Counted from the first letter of the stretch, positions 1 to 12,407 are shown. The stretch is DNA of 64,000 bases from Isoetes taiwanensis (GCA_021234155.1 JAJEKV010000023.1:10553141-10617140), one strand, 5' to 3'. Numbers and translations: made by a program. The notes: generated from the letters alone by a model not told the origin.

Positions 1-387
1 AGGCTTACTGCTAGTTTAACTTACATTCTGTGTAGGATAATAAGGTTTGGGAAGTATACATTGTCCAGTTCTTGGATCATACCCTCTAACACTGCTCATA
101 TTAATGAGCATAGAGTTAGAGATGCCTAGAGAGTTCTTTTGAATCCCAATCATTGTATACTCTCTGACATTAGGACTATATTGTTTGAATTACCTGCAGG
201 CTTTGTGCCTGTGAGGAACGAGCTAGGTCATAGACATTATTGGAATGACTTTATTCCTTGGGACAAAGAAGCTGTTAACTTTCAGGATGTTCGAGACGCT
301 TCCTCCAGCCCTGATATTGTTATTCTGGAGCCCGGTGTGGATTATATTCTAGTCCACACAGGTGATCACAGTTTGGGTGTTGGTTAA
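1..387 (+). pseudogene. Decayed ORF of unknown function
   Basis: One frame is open from the window edge to the TAA after residue GVG at 385-387, except for a TAG at 127-129. It gives about 128 codons. The second part reads like real protein (for example HRHYWNDFIPWDKEAVNF, then a V-I-L-E-P-G-V-D-Y stretch). No ATG is visible; the gene presumably starts before the window. I do not recognise the family. Given the neighbourhood it may be part of an old transposon protein, but this is inference. Confidence 0.35.
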
Positions 388-635
388 GCTTGTCTAGCTT
401 TATTTTCCTTGTACAGTTTGTGAGTTTCAGTTTTGTTCTTCTTCAATGTAGTTCTTGTTGGTAACTTCCTATTACAGGGTTGTGATAGAGAGTAATGGAA
501 ATGCACGAGGTGATGTTAGTTATCCAGTCTTGAGCTTGGTGCCATCTCTTCATAAGACCAGAGATTGATGCCTCTCACCCTAATTCAAGTGTTTATCCTG
601 TTGAACCAAAGCAAGTGTTTTCTACTTGAGAATTT

Positions 636-1490
636 GTTTCTGATGTGATTCAGATTATAACTGAGGCCCATAGAATAGCCGCCTCTCTTTGTGTGTTGAG
701 GTGACAACTTATTAGTTTCGTTGAGGCCATAGTTTCTGCCATGTCTAGCGTGGAGTAGGAACAGATGGGTATGCGAGTTACTGAACTCTATACTTTGAGA
801 TCCCACATGAGCCTTGTCAAGGCTTTATTGATCCAAGAAATTCTGCAGTTTGACTCCATGATTAGACATGCGTAGTCGAGCTCGCCTATGAATCAATGTT
901 TGATCTTGTTATTTTTTGTGAACCTTGAGTTGATTGAAGGAGTTGTTTCAGTGCTTGTCAAGCACATAGAATTTTTTTTTATTTGTTGAATGTGAATAAG
1001 ACAATTTCTGATTTTCGTGCTTGTAGATTGTATGCTTATTATATGTACATTCGTATTTATATTAACAAACCTAAAGTTTCAACGGCCTACGGCCCCTGAG
1101 TATAGCGGTCATACCTTGGGTTGGGGTTTCTATTATGCCCGTCACTTGCATTGTACGGAGTTGGAGATCATGTGTGATGCTAGCAAAGATTATGAATGAA
1201 GATCATCACTCTGATGCCACTGACTGTTGGAGCTTTTAGTGGCAATCTGTAACATCGGAATGATCATCTTCATGCATAGGCTTGTTGAAGTTCTGTTGAG
1301 CCATGCTTCTGCTATTTCTGATGTCGCTGAGAACATAAGCATTATATTACATAAGAGTTGCTGATAGAATACTCAAGCTCTCATCGACATCAGAGATATC
1401 CTCAAGGAGGCGCGTCGGATATGTCTAGAGTATTGGATTCTAATTGGGGTTCGATTCCTCAAGCTCACTTAGTTTTGGAATGATACGGTG
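636..1490 (+). pseudogene. Degenerate ORF region, unknown
   Basis: Frame 3 of the plus strand reads as amphipathic helix-rich protein over roughly 280 codons with scattered stops (TGA near 703, TAG near 754 and 874, more after 985 and 1197). The last part (about 1225-1490) is similarly composed. It looks like a decayed coding sequence rather than random DNA, because stops are few compared with the other frames. No family motif was recognised, and it could continue the story of the ORF at the window start. Confidence 0.25.
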
Positions 1491-1865
1491 TATCCGATTA
1501 TATGCTGTTCAATCAAGTTTTGGAATATTGTGTTGTATCAGGTTTGGAAGATAACCATTGGGTTTGGTTTTTGAAATAGCTCCTTACAAATCGGGACCCC
1601 ATCTTGACTTAGGGACGGACTAAGGGTAGTTCATGGAATATTCTGGGAAATATTACATGATCTGATGGCCACAAAAATTCGTAATACACACCGCATGATA
1701 ATACTCTGCACTTTGCGCAATTCATTTCATATTGTTGGAGCATATTCTCGCAATTGTTTGAACTATGACTCTTCTACTATGTTGCATTCAAAATTGTATG
1801 TTTAAGGTGGTTTGAACTGCTTAATTGGTTTAAAGGTCATATTTCTATTCTGGTTTTTTTTTATT

Positions 1866-1981
<116 letters not shown>

Positions 1982-2694
1982 GCTCAAGTGAATAAATGCA
2001 CAGGTATTACGGGAAAATGCTCATAACAATCCTAGAGTACGGGTAAATGGATTAATTGGTAAGACCATAGACATACAAGAATATGACCTGGGGATATGAC
2101 TAGACAACATGTGGGGATCATCACTTAATTCTCTGCATATGCTACTGAAGAGAATGACTATAAGCACTATGTGACCGTTGTAATAAAAAGATAGAGTTAT
2201 GGGGATGTTATGGGTCCTGCACAGGGCAAGTCATATAGCATTGAGCAATACTATGTCTTCTAAAAAGATAGTGTATATGGTGAAAGAAACATCAGGGTAT
2301 GTAAAGAGCAACAATTGGTCATAAACCATGTATTAGGGTATGGAAAGTATATTCGGGCATTTCGTATAACAGGATGTTCTAAGGCATGATACCTACTTTG
2401 GATACCTAACAGGAAGATGTCGCACTGATTGCCCTAGTAAGAATTACGGCCAGAGAATGGCTCTGGCCAGGTCATAATAAGTACACAGCAGAGACGGTTC
2501 TTGATGCCAGATATCGGTTATGATATTGGTGCGGCAGTGAGTTTATTTGTAGAAATATATTTTTAAGTTTAAGAATTGACAGTAGCACTCTGTCCTACAA
2601 CATATAAGCAGATCTGAGGCCTCAAATGCATCACAAGGATGTTGGCAGCTCTATTCATATTGTGCATCTCATACTAGTCTGCAAGAGTTGAATT
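1982..2694. other. Non-coding stretch
   Basis: AT-rich sequence with short ORFs only. I see no repeat structure, RNA gene or recognisable protein. Confidence 0.5.
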
Positions 2695-2973
2695 ATGGGG
2701 AGGAAGAAAGGTGACCTCAACATTGCTATTAGGAAGAGATTAGCTGAGGAGAAAAAGAATGCCAGTAGTAAGAGGAAACTGTTTGATTTCCACAAGAAGA
2801 TGAGCACGTTTGGACCTGAAAAGGCTATAGAGCCAATGGATAAGGAATGCTATGAAAATAAGAAGGATAACCCTAGTGGATCAGCCAATGCACCTGCTGC
2901 AGAAATGAATAAGGATCAGATACTCCAATACATGAAATCCTTGGATCCACTAGCTACAAGCAGAATGATGTAG
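2695..2973 (+). CDS. Small lysine-rich hypothetical protein
   Basis: A true ATG opens 92 codons. The N-terminal third is strongly basic (Met-Gly-Arg-Lys-Lys start, many Lys and Arg), the middle is mixed with a Ser/Asn/Pro stretch, and the end is short and acidic-neutral. The composition would suit a nuclear or nucleic-acid-binding peptide or an exon of a longer gene, but no family is recognised. Nothing around it (promoter, splice sites) clinches expression. It may be a chance ORF. Confidence 0.3.
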   Translation: MGRKKGDLNIAIRKRLAEEKKNASSKRKLFDFHKKMSTFGPEKAIEPMDKECYENKKDNPSGSANAPAAEMNKDQILQYMKSLDPLATSRMM

Positions 2974-3214
2974 GTGGAAGGACTGGTAACATCGAGGTGA
3001 TCATGAAGCTTGATTTATAATGCACTAGAGTAACTTTAATTTATAAGTTTCTGTGCAATATGAAATTCTGGCTGAATTTGTTAATAACATGTAAATTTAT
3101 GTATGCTTGTCCTAGATCCTGGCCCTTTACATAATCATTGCTTTCTTAATTTATGTTTTTTAATAGTGCAAATCATGCTGGGCATTATGGTATGCATATG
3201 TGTTAATAGATGGC

Positions 3215-3365
3215 AGAATTATGCCTGAATAGTTACAGGGGCAAGATTATACCTGAGTAAATGGCAGAATTATGCATGAATAATTATAGATGCCTGAATT
3301 ATGCCTGAATAGTTACAAAATTATGCCTGAATAGAATTATACCTGAATAGAATTATACCTTTAAT
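3215..3365. repeat. Degenerate short tandem repeat
   Basis: The unit AGAATTATGCCTGAATAG recurs about six times with variation (ATGCCTGAAT, ATACCTGAAT, ATGCATGAAT). It is a local low-copy satellite-like patch. Confidence 0.7.
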
Positions 3366-4394
3366 GTAAGCTTTCTAGGATCGGACATAAGCTTTGGTGT
3401 TAGTTGTAAGATTAGCATAAGAATTTGACAATGTTCTTGAAGATTATGGCAATTTTGCTTTAGATCTGGAATGTCTTTAACATTTAGAACTGAGGAAGCT
3501 TCATCTTCTATGGTGCAGAGTCTTCCAAATAGTCAACCAGTCTATGGCATCTAATATAAAATAAATGTGCATCTAGTGTATTTAAGGATATAGTTTGTGT
3601 ATAGTATAGGGGACACATGATGCAGGTTGTAAGGCACTCTTGATGCACATCATAATAAAGCAGCGATCACTCAGATTATAAGAGCAGGCTATTAATATGT
3701 AAATTATATTTTGCGATATGCACAGAAGATTGATTGTGCATAAAGGATCCTGCACATTTAACATAATATGTGTGCATTTAAACATGTTGCATAGAGTTAG
3801 GAAAAAGCTGTTTAATGTGCCTGGTGGTTTGAATATGGCTCAATGGCTAGCTTTATTTTAGAGCCTCAAGTTTTTCAGGAGTATATTGGTTGAATGATAG
3901 TTTAGAATGATAAAGAACTGTGCTGATATAACAGTATGACCACATGCTTATTGCTTCTTAAATGTCTTGTTATTTATGTAGGACTGCATGATATTGTTTA
4001 AGAGCTTCTGTTGTCCCCTTCTATAACTGACCTTATCCAATGTAATGTTTGTATTAGACAACCTATAAGATCTTATGACACATGCTACTCTAAGTAGTGC
4101 AACCATGACTAATGCTTGTATTTGTTTTTTTGGGTGCAGGTAATAGGATCTTATACTCCCTGCTATGTTTTTTTTTCAAGAAATGGAAGATTGTCAAAGA
4201 TCAAGAATTTATTCTAGTCAATTGGAATTAAGACATATATGAAAGACTTTGAGATGTGGAAGAGATCATTTGAATCTTGAAAATTAGTACTTGATGATCT
4301 TTTTTCTCCTATAAAGGTAAACTCATGTACATGTCTAAGAAGGATCGACATTGAAGTAAAGTTTTTTCTAGGAGTTTTGCAGTATGCGACTGTT

Positions 4395-4566
4395 GTACAT
4401 ATTATTTCAAATGTAAAAAAGTAACCAGATTTTGCCCTTTTGTTGAAATCACCTATTCAATAAAAGGACTTTTGTACATATTATTTCAAATGTAAAATAG
4501 TAACCAGATTTTGGCCTTTTGTTGAAGTCAGCGATTCTATTCTATTCTATTTTAATAAAAGGACTG
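4395..4566. repeat. Tandem duplication of about 80 bp
   Basis: Two adjacent copies share TTGTACATATTATTTCAAAT, then TAACCAGATTTTG, TTTTGTTGAA and AATAAAAGGACT. The second copy has an added TATTC pentanucleotide run. No coding potential. Confidence 0.8.
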
Positions 4567-5589
4567 CATATTGAATCCTTTATTTTCTTGAAAAGGTCTT
4601 AAAGGATTGAAGTTTGCTTGTACAAATTTGAAGTCCTTTTTTTTTTTTTAGCAGGGTTGCCTAACCTGAGGTGCACGATTTCATGCAATTCTAAGCTATT
4701 CACCTGGACATTCATGCCAGCCAAACTTAATTGCCTTCTATACCCACGTCAGCCAAACTTTCCTTATTGGAGTTATGGCGTGTGCAGCGTTGGCCTCCTG
4801 CGTCCGAATAGCATAAGACTATCCCACCGGATCTTGCTTCACTGTTCTTCCTCTTTTGTCGACATCAAAGCAGGAGTGTTGAAGCATTGAAGATATGAAG
4901 CCTGAGGTGTATTCTTTGCTTTTGACCTCAATATAACTTGCCCGACCATCATTCTGGTAAAAAAGTTGCTTCATCGAGCGACAGGTTCCAGATGTATTCA
5001 TTATCTGCTTCGATTAAGAATCTGCATCGTTAAGTAGATTTCTTCTGTAGATTTTCATTCTTATGTTAATAAGCTAGGGTTTTAATTTGATGTTTTTTTA
5101 TTTCCTTCTCTGTATTAAGGCCAAGAGCATAATTTATTTACTATAAACTTCCCTGCATAATTTTTCAGATTATAAAGTGAGTTGTGTGTGTTGGAATTTT
5201 TGGATCAGTGCAGAACTTTAAAAGGAGTATAGTTGTATTTTGAAAGAGGGTTTTATGCAACAGGTATTCCCTTTTAAAAGCTTTATAGACAATTGATTGC
5301 TTGGCAATACTGCTTCGATACCTTTCCAGATGCACAGTATATGTCTATTAAAGTCCTGTATGAGGTCCTAGGATTTATAAAAGGAGTAGAGATTAAGAAA
5401 GCTTATTATGATGTAAGTTCTTTCGAACATGTTCATTTGCTATGAACTAAGTGCTTATGAATAATGGCAAAATGTAGTATATTTTGGGGATTAGCATAAT
5501 GAAAGCTTGTTGTAGATTTTAACGTTGTAATTTTCACTCTTTAGAATCTTCCATTATTTGTTCTTTGTGTTTTTATATTAATTCTTCTT

Positions 5590-5681
5590 GGGAAAAACTA
5601 CAAAATGCCCTTATGTTTTGCTGAATTTTACCAGATGCCCCTGAGTTTTTGTCATTTCACCAAATGCCCTTGGTCAACGTA
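5590..5681 (+). repeat. Left TIR of the MULE
   Basis: 92 bp, pairs with 9887-9978 in inverted orientation. It contains three spaced copies of an AAATGCCCTT-like motif, probably transposase binding sites by analogy with other MULEs. Confidence 0.9.
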
Positions 5682-6342
5682 TATCTTCCTGTAGAATTTT
5701 AACTTTTACAAAATGCCCTTCAATTTTTAGTATTCAATATAATGCCCTTCTAAACACTGAAATAAGCACCGAAATCCAGTTGCAAGGCATCAGAATTGCT
5801 TTGTAAGGCATCGGAATTGCTCCAATTGCTCCAACGAACTATAGGGCATCGAAATTGCTTATGAAAGCAAAAAAGCAAGGCACAGAAATCTTTTGCTAAC
5901 ATATTTTCTCTGCCACAGTAATCCTCTGAAGCCGAAATCCTCTGCCACCGAAATCCTCTTGAATCGTTTTGTTGCCCATGCTCTAAACAACAGGTCGATT
6001 TTGCAGCAGTTCTCATTTGCAATTCTACAGCAAATCATTCTTAAAGTTTTGAGGTTAGTTTTCTTTTCTTTTGAAGCCATGATTCATTGGGCAATGCTTG
6101 ATTTTTGGATCTTATATGAAGAATTTTTGTTTTCAATAAAATCTCTTCTACTTGTAGAACGGTTCTTAAGTCCTATATGGATTTCCCAATGTTTAGCTAT
6201 AGAACTGCAACAAGGTTCAACCTTTACGTCACTGAAGGAATTGAAACTAGCCTTAAAAGACCATGCAATACTGAAACATAAGGGCATTTGGCATTTTGGG
6301 AATTTGGAAGAAACATAAGGGCATTTGAAGAATTAACGTAAA

Positions 6343-6370
6343 CTAGTTATGGTGCCCGGCGTTGCCGGGC
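6343..6370 (-). mobile_element. Helitron 3' terminus
   Basis: On the minus strand the sequence is a perfect 7-bp stem GCCCGGC/GCCGGGC with a 3-nt loop, then seven bases, then CTAG, flanked by T (A on the plus side). This is the canonical Helitron 3' end: a hairpin shortly before CTRR, inserted between A and T. The body would extend to higher coordinates. I could not find the matching 5' TC end. Confidence 0.75.
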
Positions 6371-6576
6371 TTTAGTAACAATTTGAAGAGGTGGTTGATT
6401 CATTATTGGATAGAATAAATAGTGTGGCTTAGAGGGGAAAAAGGTAATATGGAGCAATCCTTTAAGATTTGTTGATAAATATAAGAAGCCACTTTGTAGG
6501 AATTAATTTGCTTGATTGCATATATTTTGTAGTACGTGGTCTTTTGTTTTTTATAATAGTTTTATAGAAATGATTT

Positions 6577-6606
6577 TATGGTGAGGCTCTGTCGGGCTTT
6601 AGCAAC
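6577..6606 (-). mobile_element. Second, decayed Helitron-like terminus
   Basis: The sequence around CTGTCGGGCTTTAGCAAC repeats the pattern of the terminus at 6343-6376 (GCCGGGCTTTAGTAAC) with a damaged hairpin. It suggests an older tandem or duplicated end. Confidence 0.4.
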
Positions 6607-6959
6607 CTTTAGAGATTTGCCTTGCAATGTGAAATCAACAACAATTATAGTTGAAGTCGTGTGCCCCTCTTTACTTTGGAGGAAGGTGCATCTAGGATTA
6701 CTCATGATTTTATTTTGATTATGTACCTGATGGTTGTGATGAAATTGAGTATGGCAAATGCAGACATCATTTTACCACTGTGCCCCATTTGCAAAATTTA
6801 AAAGGAGATTGGCATGAATGGAAGAGTGGAGATGTTAGAATTGAGTTTTATTGCTGTCTATTTATTTCTTCCAGATGAATTTGTCTATTACAAATCCCAG
6901 AAAATCACGAGGTTTCTTTTAATATTTCTTTCTTAAGAGATTCTATAAAGAGATTCTAT

Positions 6960-7758
6960 TGAGGTTGTTCTATTGAAGGTTTCACACCAAATGCTCGTAC
7001 TTATGTTGCTGCATTGAAGGCTTGTGGCAATTTGGGCTCCTTGGAAAGTGGAAAGCAACTTCATGTTCGAATTTGTGATGCTGGGCTTCAAAATAATGCA
7101 GTTGTAGCGAATTGCCTGGTTGGATTTTATGGTAAATCTGGTATTATGGTTGATGCTCAAAATGTCTTTGCTAAAAGGGACTTAGTAGATGCCAAACAGG
7201 GACCAAGGAGATGCCAAACAGGTCTTTGATTTGTTTCAAAGGATGCAAGAAGAATGTGTCCAAGCAGATGGCATTACATTTCTCTCTATCCTCGCTGTAT
7301 GCAGTCACGCTGGTCTGGTCAGCAAGGGTAAGGAGTACTTTGACGAAATGCAGCTACAGCATATGATTTCTCCAAGCTTAGAACATTATGTGTGCATGAT
7401 TGACCTTCTTGGCGGGTCTAATCGTCTGGATGACGCCCTTGCATTAACAAAGAATATTCCCTTCCCTGCTACTTCAGCTATATGGAGAACATTATTAGGT
7501 GCTTGTTGCAAGTGGAAAAATGTCAAGGTTGCCAGGATTGCTTTTGAATCTTTACTAAGATTGGATGATAAAGACTCTTCAGCTTATGCATTGATGGTAA
7601 ATATCTACGCCAATGCTGGCATGCATGAGGAGACTATGAAGATAGAGACAATGTGCAGGAACTTGGGAGCTTGGGAAAAGCAAAGGCAATGTTGTGCTGA
7701 CCATTTGGGAACTGGGCACAACCTTGGGGCTGGAGACAGATGGAACTTAAACATTTAA
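6960..7758 (+). pseudogene. PPR protein fragment (PLS class, E-domain end)
   Basis: Pentatricopeptide repeat proteins bind organellar RNA. The first part (about 6960-7190, frame 3) shows a PPR unit with LKACGNLGSLESGKQLHVRI. A frameshift near 7190 moves the reading to frame 1, which continues with TFLSILAVCSHAGLVSKGKEYF, a Y-V-C-M-I-D-L-L-G repeat and an E-type segment (WRTLLGAC, then VNIYANAGM). No start, upstream repeats or DYW end is present. It lies inside the MULE and is best read as a captured, frameshifted piece. Confidence 0.75.
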
Positions 7759-8160
7759 AACTGTAAGATATTATGATTAAGAGAATAGACTACAATAGTA
7801 TTTTAACATCGACTTGATGGAGGAAGAGTATATGTGAGGGGCTTTGTCTGAGAAATCTATCAAGGGATGAGGAGGTGGCTGGATTAAACAGAAAATACAT
7901 TTGGCAGCTCTCCATTTGCCCTGTAAAACTGCATCAAGGAAACAGGCAAACTTGTTAAAGAGACCTTTCTTTTCTTCCGCATATTTTGTCATAATGAAAA
8001 GAACTCACCATCCAAAATTTTACCCGAGCAAACATGTTTGCAAGATGGCAGTGCTGTGAAAAGAAGAAGAATGCGCCTACCAATTGGACTGTTATGTATC
8101 AAATCAGCTCTGATCAACTTCCCAAGTCAACATCTTACATGAAAGCGTATCAAATGATCA

Positions 8161-8286
8161 CATTCTACTCTATAATCCTTGAATAGGAGATAAAATCAGT
8201 GAGAACATTACTTTGGTGAAAGGGTACAATCACGCTCTACTCTATAATCCTTGAAGCAGAGATAAAATCATTGAGAACATTACTTT
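8161..8286. repeat. Tandem duplication of about 65 bp
   Basis: Two copies share ACTCTATAATCCTTGAA, GAGATAAAATCA and TGAGAACATTACTTTG. Local duplication within the MULE. Confidence 0.8.
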
Positions 8287-8819
8287 GCAGCAAAATGGCT
8301 ATACTGGAAGCCATTTCATGACGCGGTCCTTACTGCCAGATATAAATGTATATGGAATCTTGGTCGCCAGTTCATGAAATAGAGATAATGCATGAAAATG
8401 TTGACGTTTGGATGAACTGGTTATGGCCATGTACATCAACTCTGCTTGTCTATATGATGACAATCAATATAAAATATATAAGAATTGGATGATTCCTTGC
8501 TATGTAGAAGCTTGACTATAGAACTTGCATTGTGCACAGAGCAAACAATACCTAGCATAGAAGCTATATAATATGATTTCAGATTCATGAGAATCAGCTC
8601 AAGTTGTCCACCTTTTGCATGCTACATAAGGCATGAAGAGCGTTCTTCTCAAGAAAATATAGAGCACGTATTGGCAACACAAACTGTAAAAAAATGTGAG
8701 CTATTTAAAGTTAATAAGAAGCTCTCTAATAATTGCAAAAAATGAATAGATTCCAGATTGAATAAGAGCATGAAAATAAATAGGTAACCGCCATACCATA
8801 AGAAGGCCCTGCAGACCAA

Positions 8820-9345
8820 CAATAAGGTTTGCAAGTTTTGTGAACATGTTGCCAGCCATATGTAAGACATTCCATAAGCTTGCTCAGACATTGTTTTGTA
8901 AACTAATATTGGTGTCTTGAAATAGCTTGGCTTGAGACTCACTGTAGCAGAGGGCAACCTAGAAGATGATCAATGAAATGGCCAGTCCTTTGAGCAAGCA
9001 TGCATAAACATGAAATAGTATAGACTATATAGAACAGTCCAGTCCAAAAGAAGAGAAAAAGGGATGCTTCCGAACAGGCCACTTTTGAAAGCCAATGATC
9101 TCAGCATGGACATGTACCAAAATAAAATCCTATTGCGGAGATATGACATGAAAAACAAATCAATGCTCACCGGAATCTCGATGGAGTATTCCAGCTTCAA
9201 GCATAGCTCAGAATTCAAAACTCTACAAATCAGATGTTAGCCAAAGAAGTAGAAAACTTGTAAGGAGCCGTTACATACCCCATGCCAAGATATCAAAAAT
9301 TCCCACATAGACAGTTCGGCCTTCCACAACCCAGGTTTTCTTGAT
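8820..9345 (-). pseudogene. Possible captured exons of an unrecognised gene
   Basis: On the minus strand three short open segments sit between plausible splice sites: a segment reading KTWVVEGRTVYVGIFDILAW followed by donor GTATGT near 9283; after an acceptor TTTGTAG near 9229 a segment LCLKLEYSIEIP followed by donor GTGAGC near 9170; and an open segment around 8820-8960. Exons plus introns inside a MULE are typical of Pack-MULE capture from genomic DNA. The donor gene is not recognised, and the exon boundaries are inferred by eye. Confidence 0.35.
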
Positions 9346-9886
9346 ATTAAATGTTTAGGGTAGTTCTCGTAATCAAACAGGAGCTGCATCCATCTCGGGC
9401 CCACCAATCCCTTCTGCTACCCTCAGTTCTGACGGATTAGAAAGGAAGAAGGTGGGATAGTATAACGATTTATGATACTTGTTGCAGAGCATGATCCATA
9501 AGCGTAGCACCATAAACAGTGACCGAATGGATATTGCACAAATACCATAGCCAGAAGCATATAGCACAAAAATTGCCGTTCCCCTGCCATATCGAATTTG
9601 GAATCGAACATGGAATTCGATCAAACATTTTTTCGGTGCATGCCAGTCGTCTCCTAATGAATCGATTCATCATGCACCGCCTGCATTTTTTTGCATTTCG
9701 AAATCATACTCCAGTCCCTATGTGGATTTTTGGAGAACCGGAAAATTTAACGGCGAGAAAATCCTCTACAACCTTAGTAAATCGACCTGAAAAAAAATCC
9801 AAAAAGTTTTCCACTTGACGGAAAAACCGAATTTAAACAATAGGATCTTATGTTTGAATAATTTTCAAAAATACAAAATACATGGT

Positions 9887-9978
9887 ACGTTGACCAAGGG
9901 CATTTGGTGAAATGATAAAAATTCAGGGGCATCTGGTGAAATTCAGCAAAACATTAAGGGCATTTTGTAGTTTTTCCC
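9887..9978 (-). repeat. Right TIR of the MULE
   Basis: Reverse complement partner of 5590-5681, ending GTAGTTTTTCCC at the outer edge. Confidence 0.9.
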
Positions 9979-9988
9979 ATTGTTGTTA

Positions 9989-10935
9989 TTGCTTGACCTT
10001 GCATTTGTTCAAGGAGTTCTAAGGCAACCTTTCCATCGCCATGCTGTGCAAGTGTGGCAAGCATCGTAGAGCATGACACTATATCACGATAATGCACATG
10101 GTAAAAATGCTCTGTGCATCAGCAACACGTCCACATCTGCCATACATATTAAGGTGTGCACTATCCACAATGCAATTCGTTTCATAGGCACAGTCCGGAA
10201 CATGAACATGGATTAGCCCCTTGTGTGCTAAACTAGTGAGACTGGTACATAAACTGAGGACAATAATGAACGTAATATCATCTATTTCTACTTGATCTTT
10301 GAACATCTCATACAAGATATTAAGGGTCTCAACAAACAGCCATGCTCGGTATAAGCTAAAATCATGGCAGATCATATAACAGTATCATGTGACTAAAAGT
10401 TATTGAATACCACATGACCAGTAACAAGATTGCCACATCTGCCATACATGCTGAAAAGGGAAATTATAATTAAATCATGCACTTCCTAATGATTACAAGA
10501 AGAATGGCATGGACCAACTTATCTTCTGCATACATCTACAATGGATGGAAGTTTACTGCTATGAAATCGCACAAAGATTAACAATGCATCTTTTAAACTC
10601 CAACTGTTGTACATATGCAGTGCCATAGAAACAGAAGCATAAGATTCTAGAGCCTCAAGCATGATGCATGCATTAGTGAGCCTACGTCTTGTGAGAAATT
10701 CAGCATCAGAGCATGCCCTGATAATGATACAAAATGTCATTTTGCTGGCTTCATACTTTTAGCAGCATTTCTATAAATAAGTAGACTGTTGCTTTCCTCT
10801 GGCCATGTCTGGCATGTGCTACAATGATGGTAATCCATCGAAGAACGTGCTTGCTTGTCAGCTTTCCAAAGAAAAACTTTGCATATTCCAGTTTAGCACA
10901 CTTGCCATACATTTCAACAAGGAAATTTTCAAGAA
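9989..10935 (-). pseudogene. Broken PPR gene (plant PLS type)
   Basis: Read on the minus strand from 10935 downward, PPR units follow one another in changing frames: a unit with VEMYGKCAKLEYAKFFF and WITIIVAHARHGQRKA, a unit with TFCIIIRACSDAEFLTRRRL, one with MYGRCGRVADAQSIF, and finally TMLATLAQHGDGKVALELL ending just outside the MULE. Helix-pair spacing and the MYGKCG signature identify the family. At least three frame changes make it non-functional. The MULE boundary truncates it; no continuation is seen on the far side of the MULE. Confidence 0.7.
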
Positions 10936-11196
10936 AATGTTGAAGCTATTATCTCGTGTCTTTTAAGCTACAATTCCTCTTTTAAAGTACGATTCCTCTC
11001 CATCTATGTTGTCCAATTTATGCTATCAATTTATGTGCTGAATATATGCAAACTTAAGTTTTTAAGAAGGTAAAAAATGGATGCATTGAAGAGAGATGCC
11101 TCTAAAGAATATAATAAATTTTCCAAATAGTAACTTCTTTTTCTGTTGTGGCTGATCGAATATTGCATTGCTATTGTGATAGACGTTTCCTATGAC

Positions 11197-11695
11197 TTGC
11201 CAATGGCCGTTAGCATTTCCATATATTGCCTTGCTGAGATTGCAACTTTAATGAATAGTTTTGATGTTCATACTTTAAGACTATATTGTATTATTGGTCT
11301 CGCAGGATTCAAAGCCATAAATATTGCAGTCATGACCATTGCACATGTTAGGTGATTCAAATTATTGTTACCCTTACAAATTTGTGCTCATACTCATCCA
11401 TAGTTTTTCTATATGACTATTGTTACGATGTATGAATTACATGTTTTATGTTACCCCGTGATCAAAACCAACTTAGCTATTTCCAAAGGTATAGCATGTT
11501 GTTACCTTTGTTAAACACTTGATTTTACAAATTTCGTCAAGTGCTCCTATATAGATTTTTTGAGGAATCTTTTTGGTTGCCTGTGTGCATAGAAATCTAA
11601 TAGTCTTGTTAAGCATTAGTCTTTTCGTTTTTTTCGATGTAGAATTTGCATATCCTCTTGTTATTCATGTCGCGCATCCATGCCTACCATGTATA
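11197..11695 (+). repeat. Copy A of a roughly 500-bp dispersed duplication
   Basis: Matches 15290-15797 in the same orientation, including CTTGCTGAGATTGCAACTTT and TACTTTAAGACTATATTGTA, with many substitutions and small indels. The content is unknown. The short ORFs inside are not conserved between copies. Confidence 0.85.
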
Positions 11696-11699
11696 TGTA

Positions 11700-12400
11700 G
11701 CATTATAACAGGGGGTTTTTTTTTCTGTTTTTGTACTGTTTTCTCTAAGGTTTTCATATGATTTGGTGGCCGTATTCATCCAGGTGTACTAAATAGTATT
11801 TCTAGAGTGCACCCTTTTGTTAGCCGTTGATTTTAGAAAAGGGGGAAAATCCTGCGGTGGAGGCTGTGAATATCCTCCCATTATTTTTAGGGTTTTTTTA
11901 GGGTTGTATTTTTAGGGTTTTAGGGATGGGACCTTCGAGGCCTGTGTTGATGCCAGAAACTTCTCCAAAGGCATGGAATGAACCATTCCAGTTTGTCAAA
12001 AATCTCCCGCATGAAAGGACCACCAATGTTTCAGGCAATAACACATCATGCGCTGATAGGGTGCTGGGAATTGAGCACCAAAGCAAGGAGTGCAATAAGC
12101 AAAGTAACGCAACTGATGAGGGCCAGGTTATGCGAAGTCATTCAACGCTTTACTGAGGTCCAAATTTTCAGTGCATTCCCTTTCCTTCTAGGTGGCATCA
12201 CAACAGGGACCACAGTCTCACTTCTCACTTGTTTGGCACGTCTTCGTGTAGACGCAGATGCCTGCTTCACTTCCTTTGCTGGACATGTCACTGCACTGCT
12301 TTCCTGTGATTTCTCTTCCCTCACATTGCTTACCTAATTCTGGTAAGTAGGTTATAATTTGTTTATAGTTTTCTCTGTTTTCTTGTGCTTATTACTCTTC
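11700..12400. other. Region with no clear gene
   Basis: T-rich tracts and a repeated TTTTTAGGG motif near 11884-11925, then moderately GC-balanced sequence with short overlapping ORFs on both strands (for example minus 12142-12324, rich in Arg and Lys). None could be tied to a family. It could hold decayed upstream parts of the ankyrin-BTB copy. Confidence 0.35.
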
Positions 12401-12407
12401 ACAATAT

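Larger units (their letters stand above)
2974..5580. other. AT-rich non-coding stretch with local repeats
   Basis: Apart from two local repeats annotated separately, the stretch contains only short spurious ORFs and T-rich tracts. No gene is supported. Confidence 0.45.
5590..9978. mobile_element. Mutator-like element (probable Pack-MULE) with captured gene pieces
   Basis: The ends are 92-bp terminal inverted repeats starting GGGAAAAACTACAAAATGCC, differing by about three substitutions and one indel. The flanks ATTCTTCTT (5581-5589) and ATTGTTGTT (9979-9987) are a 9-bp duplication with two differences. Long TIRs starting with G and a 9-bp duplication are the known marks of plant MULEs. No transposase is visible. 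Inside lie a PPR fragment, putative exon pieces on the minus strand and a Helitron terminus, so it is a non-autonomous, gene-carrying element with nested debris. The rest (for example 5700-6330, 7760-8640) has no recognised gene; an open stretch at 5893-6318 contains more copies of the ATGCCCTT motif. Confidence 0.8.
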
